Source: Phlegmacium glaucopus | Lineage: Eukaryota > Basidiomycota > Agaricomycetes > Agaricales > Cortinariaceae | Length of the DNA stretch: 63,309 bases | Reading direction: 5' to 3' | NCBI GenBank assembly: GCA_015039465.1 | Contig: MU130573.1 | Location: forward strand, 327,555 to 390,863 | Part shown: piece by piece, positions 9,835 through 20,364 of the stretch | Numbering within the stretch: the first letter of the stretch is position 1 | Layout of the letters: each line of letters begins with the position of its first letter | Notes under the pieces: generated by a model | Told to the model about the DNA's origin: nothing | Databases searched by the model: none | Seen by the model: only the letters and a program-made list of their open reading frames with translations | Made by a program: the position numbers and the translations under genes

Positions 9835-11574
9835 TGTTATGATCCATCACATGATGGTCCATTTCAACTCCATAGGAGCCATGTCCAAAGCTCCAAACCT
9901 ACTCCATAACCATTACCTCCCTACCTTCACCATTACTTGTCTCCTTTCGGCTCTGAAGGTTTTCTGTACCATTCCAGCCCCTTGTTAAGTTTATGCAAAG
10001 GGATAACATCGGAGTAATTCTGGAACGGACAGAATGGAACTGGAACAAGTAACGGAAAGGACTTTGGCCTCAGCATATGTGCTGTGATGCCCAGCTCCTA
10101 TAGTGTCCTGATTTCAGAACTGGAAGAGAAAGGAATAAGATGGAAGCCTCAGTGACTTAGAGGATGAACAAGAGAAGGAAACTAAGTTGATATTCAAAAC
10201 TGAGGAAAACATACAAGCTTCGAGTACTTAAATAATAATAAGGAATAGCAACCGAAATATAAAGGATAAATATAAAGTGCTGCGTTCTGCTCCTGGAAGG
10301 TCCTGCATTATTGGGTGAATAATCCATAGCGAGTCTGCTGACTGATAGTGGGAAAGTGATGACAAAGAAGTAGTTGTTATAGTGAAGATGTGGTAATGGG
10401 TTTGGAGTAACATCAGAAGAGCCAGAATGATACAGAGAGGTCTTGGAGTTGGATGTAGGAAGAGTAGATCCAGATACAAGGGAAAGTACTAGAACAGAGT
10501 ACGGACTACCGGAGACAGCTCCGACAGAGCTAGACCGGAGTAACATATAATAGAATGTAACACCCCCTCTGCCAATATTCCAAACTCTTCCATTCATCAC
10601 TCATATCAACACCTATTATTATTGGCCTCCTTTGTCAGCACTTTCCCATCATCAGTCAGCACACCAGTATTGGATCATTTACCCAAGAATGCAGGACTTT
10701 CCAGGAGCAGAGCGCAGCATCTTATATTTATATTTTACATTCCTTAACATTATTTATGTACCCAAGACTTGTATGTTTTCCCCAGTTTTGAATATCAACT
10801 TAGTTCCCCTCTCTTGTTCATCCTCTCTAAGTCCTTTGAGGCTTCCATCTTGTTCCTTTCTCTTCCAGTTCCAAAATAAAGACAACGTGGGAGTTGGGCA
10901 GCACAGCACATATGCTGAGGCCATAGTCCTTTCTGTTACAGTCTGGTTCTGTTCTGTCTGTTCCAGATTCCATCCAACATTTTTGTTACATTCCATTATA
11001 CGTGACTCTGGTCCAGCTCTGTTGGAGTTGTCTCCGGTAGTCCATACTCCGTTCCAGTACTTCCCCTTGTATCTGGATCTACTCTCCTTTCATCCAACTC
11101 CAAGACTTCTCTGTATCTTTCCAGCTCTTCCGATGTTACTCTAAACCCATTACCACATCTTCGCCATAACAACTATTTCTTTTTCATCACTTTCCCACTA
11201 TCAGTCAGCATACCTGCTATGGATTATTCACCCAGGAATGCAGGACTTTCCAGGAGCAGAACGCAGCATTTTATATTTATCTTTTATATTTTGGTTGCTA
11301 TTCCTTTTATTATTTAAGTACTTGAAGCTTGTATGTTTTCCTTAGTTCAAATATCAACTTAGTTTCCTCCTCTTATTCTTCCTCTAAGTCCCTGCAACTT
11401 CCGGTTCCACTCTGTTCCATTCCTACTCCAAAATTAGGACACAAAGGTTTAGAGTAACACAGCATATACGCTGAGGCTGAAGTCCTTATCCGTTCTGTGG
11501 TTCCATTCTGATAAACTCTGTCCAATACTCTGGAATAGAGTCCTTGAACTTAACAATTTTCCCTTAACTTAACA
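9835..11574. mobile_element. LTR-type insertion (1.74 kb, TG...CA ends, 5-bp TSD) inside copia
   Basis: The element starts TGTTATGATCC and ends CTTAACTTAACA, the TG...CA ends of an LTR. It is flanked by TACAG on both sides. It contains no gag or pol, only related non-coding segments. About 10020-10560 is an inverted copy of about 11000-11480, and about 10630-10990 is a direct copy of about 11190-11520. It is best explained as a solo LTR or non-autonomous element that itself suffered internal duplications or a nested insertion. The short open frames in it are not genes. Confidence 0.65.
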
Positions 11575-12026
11575 TACAGAGGCTGAATATATTGCACAAA
11601 TGCATGCTGCAAAGGGGGTGTTGTAGCTCTGAAGTTTTGTCAATGAGATCACAGGACTATGGCTGTTAAATATGACACTCAGGGTGCTATACCACTCACA
11701 AAGGATTAGAAATACCACTCACAAACAAAGCACATTGACCTTAGGTACCATCTTATCTGAGAAGCATGGAGGATGAGAAGATTATCATCAACTACATACC
11801 AACTGAAGAGAACATATCTGATATCTTTTCACAAAAACAGTAGCATGGCCTAAATTCATGGGTTTTATTGAAAAGCTGGGGTTGGGGAACTTAAGAAGTG
11901 CTGTGTTCAAACTCAGTCCTAACAATGAGGCTTATTGTTTAACCAATAATGCAATCAGCACATTCATCATCATATGATGATTGCATACACAATATGGGAA
12001 TCAATAGCATTTCATTCAAGGGGGAG
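11575..12026 (+). pseudogene. Ty1/copia RNase H, right half, with polypurine tract
   Basis: The reading resumes as TEAEYIAQMHAAKGV, then a stop in place of the expected Trp. Next come a degenerate 'YDTQGAIPLTKD' block, TKHIDLRYH and a block like 'YQLKRTYLISF', matching the C-terminal RNase H of copia elements. The polypurine tract CAAGGGGGAG at 12017-12026 directly precedes the LTR. Several stops and frame changes are present. Confidence 0.75.
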
Positions 12027-12431
12027 TGTTGGAGTATATGGGTTTCAACTTGTTAATCTGATCCTAAGTGTTTTATCTTTTTATATCTTATCACTCCTTT
12101 TATTTCTCATGTCACAATAATCATTACATTCTTAGTCACACATTTTTATTATAGCAAGTCTCAACTTTATACCAAAGTTGAAATGTGAGCACAGTCATTT
12201 ATTTGTTTGTTATTACATCTAACAATTACTTAGTTACTGTTTCTTTTGTTCTAGCTGCAAAATTTACAGCAACAGCAGCTTCTGTTAGAGGAGGTATGGA
12301 CCTGGGAATCAAGTTGAATACTAAGGTGCTTATCAAAGATAAGCACCTTACACTTATATACTACAAGCATGTGAAACTACATCTAAATATGGCTAGTGCA
12401 AATAGAAGGCATAAGGTGTGTTCTGATAACA
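12027..12431 (+). mobile_element. 3' LTR of the copia relic
   Basis: The stretch begins TGTTGGAGTATATGG immediately after the polypurine tract, the usual start of copia LTRs. A plausible end is CTGATAACA at about 12431, although the right border is not proven because no 5' LTR copy is in the window. There is no coding function. Confidence 0.55.
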
Positions 12432-12582
12432 AATATGGAAGTTGACATGTGACTGCAGTCAGGGACGTCATTGGTGGGATGACTACTACAACAATAAGGG
12501 GGTGTACACAAGGTGTAGGATGATGTGATGCAGTATGGATATGATCATAGAAAGAGATGAAGGTAAGAACATACTAAGCATA

Positions 12583-15500
12583 CTAGGGGTGGATACAATG
12601 AGCATCCCCTAACAGTTTCTTCCTTGTAACCATAACTTGAACCTCTAGCTGCTCTGCCTCATTCCACCTTCCCTGATCTCTGTATGTCCTTGCTAGGTTT
12701 GCCATACTGTTGAGGGTCTTTGGATGTTCTGCACCAAGCTTCTTCTTCTTTATGTCCATAAGTTGAACCTCCAGCTGTTCTGCTTCACTCCACCTTCCCT
12801 GATGATGGTATGTGCTTGCTAGACTTGCCATACTGTAGAGGGTGTTTGGATGTTCTGCACCAAGTAGCTTCTTTCTTATGTTTATAACTTCAACCTGCAG
12901 CTGCTCTGCATCATTCCACCTTCCCTGATCCCTGTATGCCCTTGCTAGACTTGCCATATTCTTGAGGGTGTCTGGATGCTCTGCACCAAGCAGCTTCTTG
13001 CTCATGTTTATAACTTTAACCTGCAGCTGCTCTGCATCATTCAACTTTCCCTGATGATGGTATGTCCTTGCCAGATTTGTCATACTATTGAGGGTGTTTG
13101 GATGTTCTGCACCACACAGTGTCTTGTTCATGTCCATAAGTTGAACCTCCAGCTGCTCTGCCTCACTCCACCTTCCCTGATGATGGTATGTGCTTGCTAG
13201 ACTTGCCATACTGTTGAGGGTACTTGGATGTTCTGCACCAAATAGCTTCTTTCTCATGTCCATAACTTCAACCTGCAGCTGCTCTGCATCATTCCACCTT
13301 CCCTGATTCCTGTATATCCTTGCTAAACTGGCCATATTTTTGAGGGTGTCTGGATGTTCTGCACCAAGCAACTGATTGCTCATGTCCATAACTTCAACCT
13401 GCAGCTGCTCTGCATCATTCCACCTTCTCTGATGACTGTATGTGCTTGCTAGATGTGCCATATTGCTGATGGTGTCTGGATGTGCTGTGCCAAGTAGCTT
13501 CTTGCTCATGTCCATAACTTCAACCTGCAGTTGCTCTGCATCATTCCACCTTCCCTGATCTCTGTATGTCCTTGCTAGACTTGCCATATTTTTGAGGGTG
13601 TCTGGATGTTCTGCACCAAGCAATTTCTTGCTCATGTCCATAGCTTCAACCTGCAGCTGCTCTGCATCATTCCACCTTCCCTGATGACTGTATGTGCTTG
13701 CTAGATATGCCACATTTCTGAGGGTATCTGGATGTTCTGTGCCAAGTAGCTTCTTGCTCATGTCCATAACTTCAACCTGCAGCTGCTCTGCATCATTCCA
13801 CTTTCCCTGATCTCTGTATGTCCTTGCTAGACTTGCCATATTTTTGAGGGTGTCTGGATGTTCTGCACCAAGCAACTTCTTACTCATATCCATAACTTCA
13901 ACCTGCAGTTGCTCTGCATCATTCCACCTTCTCTGATGACTGTATGTGCTTGCTAGATGTGCCATATTGCTGATGGTGTCTGGATGTTCTGTGCCAAGTA
14001 GCTTCTTGCTCATGTCCATAACTTCAACCTGCAGCTGCTCTGCATCATTCCACCTTCCCTGATCTCTGTATGTGCTTGCTAGATGTACCATACCAATGAG
14101 GGTATTTGGATGTTCTGCACCAAGCAGCTTCTTCTTCATGTCCATAACTTCAACCTGCAGCTGTTCTGCATCATTCCACCTTCCCTGATCTGTGTATGTC
14201 CTTGCTAGACTTGCCATACTCTTGAGAGTGTCTAAATGTTCTGTGCCAAACAGCTTCTTCCTCATGTCCATAACTTGAATCTCCAGCTGCTCTGCATCAT
14301 TCCACCTTCCCTGATCTGTGTATGTCCTTGCCAGACTTGCCATGCTCTTAAGGGTGTTTGGATGCTCTGCACCAAGCAGCTTCTTCCTCATGTTCATAAC
14401 TTCAACCTGCAGCTGCTCTGCATCATTCCACCTTCCCTGATGATGGTATGTCCTTGCCAGATTTGCCATACTATTGAGGGTGTTTGGATGTTCCACACCA
14501 AGCAGCCTCTTGCTCATGTCCATAACTTGAATCTCCAGCTGCTCTGCATCATTCCATCTTCCCCGATCTCTGTATGTGCTTGCTAGATGTGCCATACCAA
14601 TGAGGGTATTTGGATGTTCTGCACCAAGGAGCTTCTTCTTCATGTCTATAACTTCAACCTGCAGCTGCTCTGCATCATTCCACCTTCCCTGATCTTTGTA
14701 TGTGCTTGCTAGATGTGTCATACTGCTGAGGGTATTTGGATGTTCTGCACCAAGCAGCTTCTTGCTCATGTCCATAACTTCAACCTGCAGCTGCTCTGCA
14801 TCATTCCACCTTCCCTGATCTTTGTATGTGCTTGCTAGATGTGCCATACCAATGAGAGTATTTGGATGTTCTGCACCAAGGAGCTTCTTCCTCATGTCCA
14901 TAACTTCAACCTGCAGTTGCTCTGCATCATTCCACCTTCCCTGATGATGGTATGTCCTTGCCAGATTTGCCATACTATTGAGGGTGTTTGGATGTTCTGC
15001 ACCAAGCAGCTTCTTCCCCATGTCCATAACTTGAACCTCCAGCTGCTCTGCATCATTCCACCTTCCCTGATCTCTGTATGTGCTTGCTAGATTTGCCATA
15101 CTCTTGAGGGTGTTTGGATGTTCTGTGCCAAGCAGCTTCCTCCTCATGTCCATAACTTGAACCTCCAGCTGCTCTGCCTCATTCCACCTTCCTAGGTGAC
15201 GGTATGTCCTTGCTAGATGTGACATACTGTTGAGGGTGTTTGGATGTTCTTCACCAAGCAGCTTCTTCCTCATGTCCATCACTTGAACATCAAGTTGTGC
15301 TGCATTGTCCCAGTCCCAATTCTCCCCCATTACTAGTGCAAAATTGGTCCATTTATCATCATAGTACTGCTCAATCAATCCTATCTGCCTTCCATATAAT
15401 TCATTTGCCTTTATATGTGGAAAAATCAACTGTCGCAATGCATAATGCTGGCTTTTAAATCCCCATGGAATTGCACAGGACAAGATTATGCTTCCCATCT

Positions 15501-17457
15501 GACACATTCTTTGTTGCTCAGATTTTAACATTCTCTCTCTGCTCCAGTAGTGCACCAGAGGATGAACAGACAACATCTTAGATGATCGTCCTCTTTTAAT
15601 CAGGGAGAAAGAGAGAAGGACACTAATCCCTTGTCCAAAGATAAACTCATCCCAATGACCATTGTTGTCCAATTCAAGCAGAGTAAGATCCAGTGAAGTG
15701 ACTGCCTGGGGTAGCTTCTTAGCTACCTTTCTATCAACATGTTTTCTGGACTTCTCAGCAGCAGACTGGAATATATCTTTAGAAATATTACTATGATGAT
15801 AGAAAGCACATATTTGAAGAATAAGAATAGCAGCCTGGGCTGCTTGTGCAGCAGTGGAATGTCCACTAGCTCTCTTTTCAATATCTTTAAAAGAGAGATC
15901 CCAAGTCCCATACACTGTTTTATTATACTTTGATGCTCCTGTGAATGTAGCATCTGACATAAGAGCCTGACGATGTGCTGAGAATTGCCTCAGATATTGA
16001 TCAATATCACATTTTCCAGCTTCAATATAAGCCCCAGCATGATCAATAGCAAGAGGAATGCAGCCAAGTGTGGTCACAATCTTTTTGGCAGCTTGTCCAT
16101 GCTCAGGCAATGGATCCAAACAGCTAGCCTTGAGAAGTAGAGTTATAGCATCTGGCTCTGCCATTTCCTTGATCTCAATTCTGTTCTCAAATGATACAAT
16201 CCTTCCCATGGATTGATTCCGGCTAGTAATCAGAATATTACCTCTGTTACCTGGGGGGATGAACTGGGTCACTACCTCTGGAGGAGGATCATCAGCATTA
16301 TCAAACACAATCAACCATTCTTCTTGGAGAGAAGATATCCACTGGAGGACAGACTCAATTGAGCCATCCATACCAGTATCTTGAGCAGCAGGAAGGCTAG
16401 AAATGCCCTTGAGAGATGTTCCCATGCTCTCCTGAGAGGAGGCATCAACCCAGAACACATGTGAAAAACTGACAAGAAATGAATCCAGTGTTGTAAATGG
16501 TATTCTGACAACTCTTACCTCTTAGACATTTCTTCTATGAACTTGAGACAAATCTGGGTCTTTCCGATCCCTCCCACTCCCCAGAGGAGACAAAAGCGCC
16601 TTGAAATCAGTCTACTATGGACAAAAATCTCCCCAAGTTTATCAAGTACATCTTTCCGCCCAGTAAAGATTGGACTGGAGCCAGTTACAGGGAAATTTAT
16701 CTGCCTTTCACCAGTATTGGCAGGGAGAATAATGGAATTGTTCTGCATGTACGATTATTGCTAAATCATATACATAACTTACGAGAAAGACTTACAAAAG
16801 TGCCGCCAGTGATGAGGATATTCTGGGCATTCGCAAAGAGACCCGAGACAGATTCTTGAGCCTGCTGATCATCAGCGAAAGCTGAGAACATATGGCGTAA
16901 GCAACTCACGGAGGAATTTTGTTCCGATTTCGTGGATCCCAAGTTGGCATGCATCATTGCATCAGGCGAGGAGGGTGAACTTCCTTTCGGATGGGCTACG
17001 GGCGCAACCGCTAAAGCGGAAACCGAAGCGGAGGCTTGGAGTTCATAGGTAGTCTGATCGATGGTTATGAATGAGTAATTATGGATGTGATGGACTAAGT
17101 TGAACACTCACATTAACACCACTGGCTGGAACGCTTACAGGAGCAGGATCATTGATCGCCAAAGCGGAAAACGAAGTAGAGACTCGGAGGTCATGGGCAG
17201 TCTGATGGATGACGATGATTAAATACTTGAGGATGCGATGGGTGAAGTTTAACGCTCACAGTAACGCCAGCGATTTGAATGACTTGTGCGCTTGCAGCCG
17301 CAGCACTAGCGGGAACGGATGGCATGGGGTCAGCGGTGCTTGCTATGATTGTCGATGTCGAAGTTGCTGGTTCAGGGCTTGAACCCAGAGCATGGTTGGT
17401 CGGGGATATATATTTTGGTTCCTTGGACTTGAAAATTTTCTTAAAAAAGCGCTTCAT
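12583..17457 (-). CDS. NB-ARC / TPR STAND protein (NLR-like) with 21 near-identical TPRs
   Basis: Five exons (17457-17260, 17201-17112, 17053-16796, 16742-16519, 16468-12583) give 1551 residues. The N-terminus is strongly basic (MKRFFKKIFKSK) and is followed by two short Ala/Ser-rich cassettes and the motif NILITGGTF. The NB-ARC has P-loop GVGGIGKT (about residue 236), Walker B LIVFDNADD, ILITSR and a GLPL-like GCIPLAIDHAG. From about residue 660 the protein is 21 tandem 42-residue TPRs of the type LLGAEHPNTLNSMANLA. Members of this architecture are signal-sensing NTPases linked to fungal non-self recognition; the ligand is unknown. Repeats differ mainly at the residues after HPxTL, in MAxL and after TY. 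The family is confident, the biological role inferred. Confidence 0.93.
17112..17260 (-). repeat. Exon-intron cassette repeat in the NLR N-terminal region
   Basis: Exon 2 (TAHDLRVSTSFSALA...) and the head of exon 3 (TTYELQASASVSALA) are homologous. The two 58-nt introns in front of them (17202-17259 and 17054-17111) also resemble each other, with GTGAG-GTT starts and an inner CCATC-CATCC. All are phase 0, so a cassette of about 148 bp was duplicated and can be gained or lost without a frame change. Confidence 0.7.
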
Positions 17458-17485
17458 ATCGTCGAATAGTGAGCTATAGTGACTT

Positions 17486-18780
17486 GTGATGATGAGAGTC
17501 GATAAGGAAGAGGCGCTCGATTACATAAGCAGGGATCCCCGCCAACTATATCCAGACGGACTACAAATGGACTTGTATGCGTCGTCTCCAAGATCATATC
17601 CAGTCTACTCGTGTCACCTGTTCGGGCACCAATTGGTCCACGTCAATCTTCTATCCAGTGCTTCCTCCGTATCCTGTAATGCGGCAGCATCATGGTCACT
17701 AGTCAAAACACCATCAAATGTCTTGGCCATCGGACAAAACTCGACTCGCCTCTCCACCTCTGCGTGCAAACCTCCCTTTCGCGATCTCTCAGTGGTACGT
17801 AAATTAATAGGATTTTGATCCTTGACTGACTATCTCTATTAAATTCTCAGCTTGCACGCGATGATTAAGAACTCCAAGATTTACGCGCAAAAGTTCCGCG
17901 TTCTAGAAGCCCGACCAGTAGTAGGCCACGCAAAACTCATGCGAGACCTCGAAGAATGCCGCACTGAATTACAATCTTTCTTTCTGAAGCTTCAAGCCAA
18001 ACTCAGAAAACTCCAGGACAGAGCTCACTGGTGCAAATCCAAAACAATCAGATGCAACTATCACAACTCGCCCAAAACTGCCTTGTTGACGCATAACAAT
18101 AACTGGAAATGGCCGTGTTAGGTAAAAAAAGGTTGTGAGAGAGTGCAGAGTTGAATGTCTGTTACGAGAAACATGAACGACACAAGGAGGCTCTCATGGT
18201 ATGGCATTTCTCATACCGATCGTTATTTTATTGTATAACATTTTTTTGGTTGTCAGGTTGCGAGACACGATGCAAGAAACGGATCAAGAACATCGTAAAC
18301 GAATATCTGAAATGGAAAAAGATGTTGCCACTGTTGAGATACTTGAAGGTCTGTTTTCCTTCTCTCTCCTGATTCACTGAAGGTGTAACTGATACCTTGC
18401 ATCATTAAAAATATCTTACGAGAAGTCTCTTATTCAACTTGCCGATGCCGACGTCGAAAACTGAATGATCGTTCCCAAGACGTGGTCGTACGATTGACGG
18501 AATGCAACTTCATGCCTGGCAAGTTATATCTTCCGTTCCTAGCCTCGCTTTTTCTTTCTTATCATTCTTGCGTATAGAACGTGAATTACCATCGAAGATC
18601 TCGAAGTTCTCAAGGAACTCTCCGCTGAGAACCATGTAGAAGCAGAAAAACCACTCCACGAAACCTTGGTTTGTGATAACATGATCCCTGTTTCACTGTT
18701 CAACGCCTAACCATCATTGCCGGACCAGACCTCAAGGACCGGTCGACCATGTCAAGAGACAGCCCAAACTGAATTGGCTT
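17486..18780 (+). pseudogene. Relic of a coiled-coil protein gene, divergent from the NLR gene
   Basis: Fragments with heptad-like composition lie in order on the plus strand but in changing frames. They are: FRVLEARPVVGHAKLMRDLE ending near KLQAKLRKLQDR (17890-18040), VQIQNNQMQLSQLAQN (18028-18080), QEHRKRISEMEKDVATVEIL (18270-18350), SYEKSLIQLADADVEN (18415-18460) and 'EDLEVLKELSAENHVEAEK' (18595-18650). Stops and shifts interrupt them, and not all are compatible with introns. No family was recognised. The neighbourhood shares its promoter side with the NLR gene. Confidence 0.35.
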
Positions 18781-20364
18781 GAGCGGCAAGTATTTCTACT
18801 GCTGCTACCCAGCAATTTAAAATATTACTGGGGATTGTTTAGCTGAAACTTTGGATAGAGAGGACTAAAAGTATATAACCAACAACGTTTCATAAGTAGT
18901 CTGGTAAGTACCTCCATGCTGTCTCCTGATCAATCACTGCTTGGGCTCTGAACAATTTTTATACTCGAATAGGTTGCAACGTAAGTGTAGATCGGGGATC
19001 ATCGATCATCGATCACCATTCAACGAAGACTCGGATACTTGAGATACCGTTGATTGAGCTTTGGTGTAGTGCTCATTCGGGAAGCCACTGAGGTTTCAGA
19101 AGCAGTAAGGCAATAGCCATGGAACTGTGGAAGGAGCTACAAAATGCTTTGATGAATAGCCAACAATACTTGGGGACAAAGCGATACTGCTGTATTAGTG
19201 TGAAATATAGTATCAATAACCTATACAAATATAAAAGAGTTCCAGGATGGTATGATGAGTTACTTCAACTCAAAAGTAAGACCTGCTTTTTAAGGTAGAA
19301 GTCATCCACATGGACCACAATGAATATGACAAAAAATACTATACCATATATTCTCAGCATTTCTCAGGAGTCAATTTTTTTATTCTGCTTTCAAACCCTC
19401 ACAACCAAGTGATCTTCAGTCAATTTCATCCAAAGAGGTTGACTTTACCCTCCCCAGGTTAATCCATAAAATAGGGGGTGGATTCCATGGAATGAGGAAT
19501 GGAATCCATGAAATACAGATTCCATACCTATTCCATGGAATATAGAGATGGAGTCCATACCCATTCCATACCCATTCCATGGAATATAGAGATGGACTCC
19601 ATACTCATTCCATACCCATTCCATAGAATATAGGGATAGAGGTCCACTCAAGAAAAAGAAAAATAAATAAATAAATGGTAAACCTCTTCAATTCTACACT
19701 GTGCACTGACTAACCACTACTGACTTAGAATTAAATCTTTCAATGAATTCAGAACTTCTTAGCGCTCACTGCTTATTACCTGACAATGGATTTGCATCTT
19801 TTATATATATATGTTAGTCTGATTGCAATAGCTATGAGCACTGGTATATAATGTTTGAATCAATCAAAGTGATTACAAATACACCAAGGTGTCATGTTGT
19901 ACTATTAGGTGTGTATTAAATAAATATCAGTCATTTGCCTCAAGTTGGCCTAGCAAACAACTGAGTTTTGTACTACTAGAAATCGGGCAAAATTAGGGCC
20001 TTCGCAGGGAACATTACTTAATCATTATGTGTAGATGAGACTACGATGGAATGTGCAATGCTAACAGCTTGCTGTCCCTGCTAGAAGAGTTGGATCCGCC
20101 AAAGAGGCAGTATAATTTACTAGCGGAAGAAATTTACCATTTGGGAACATCACATGATAAGCTCTGTCGTATTTGAGGCCCTACATTTGAGGGCGATTTT
20201 GGGTGATTTTCCGACACCAAGCATCAGGAGCTTCCCGGGGCCTTTGTTAGTACAAAAACATTACGCAAGTCTTTTGAAAATACATGGTGGATTGGTGTAT
20301 GTGCTAAGGAAAGGAAAAGGAATAAAGAACGAATTTGACAACAATTAAAAAAAAAGTACAAGCT
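18781..20364. other. Intergenic with one array; no gene recognised
   Basis: Apart from the TCCATGGA array at 19470-19650 the stretch is AT-rich with short open frames only. A stretch of 'ggcgattttgggtgattttccgac' near 20190 is the only GC-richer patch. The 3' end of CSN1 begins at 20365. Confidence 0.4.
19470..19650. repeat. CCATTCCATGGAAT word array
   Basis: About 180 bp are made of CCATTCCATACC, ATTCCATGGAAT and GAATATAGAGATGGA words in partial tandem order, with a period of about 50 bp over the last three units. TCCATGGA is palindromic, so each unit can fold back. Confidence 0.75.

Noticed and set aside
12976..15090. Plus-strand frames opposite the TPR array (repeated NLQLLCIIPPSL)
   Set aside because: They are antisense shadows of the conserved TPR codons.
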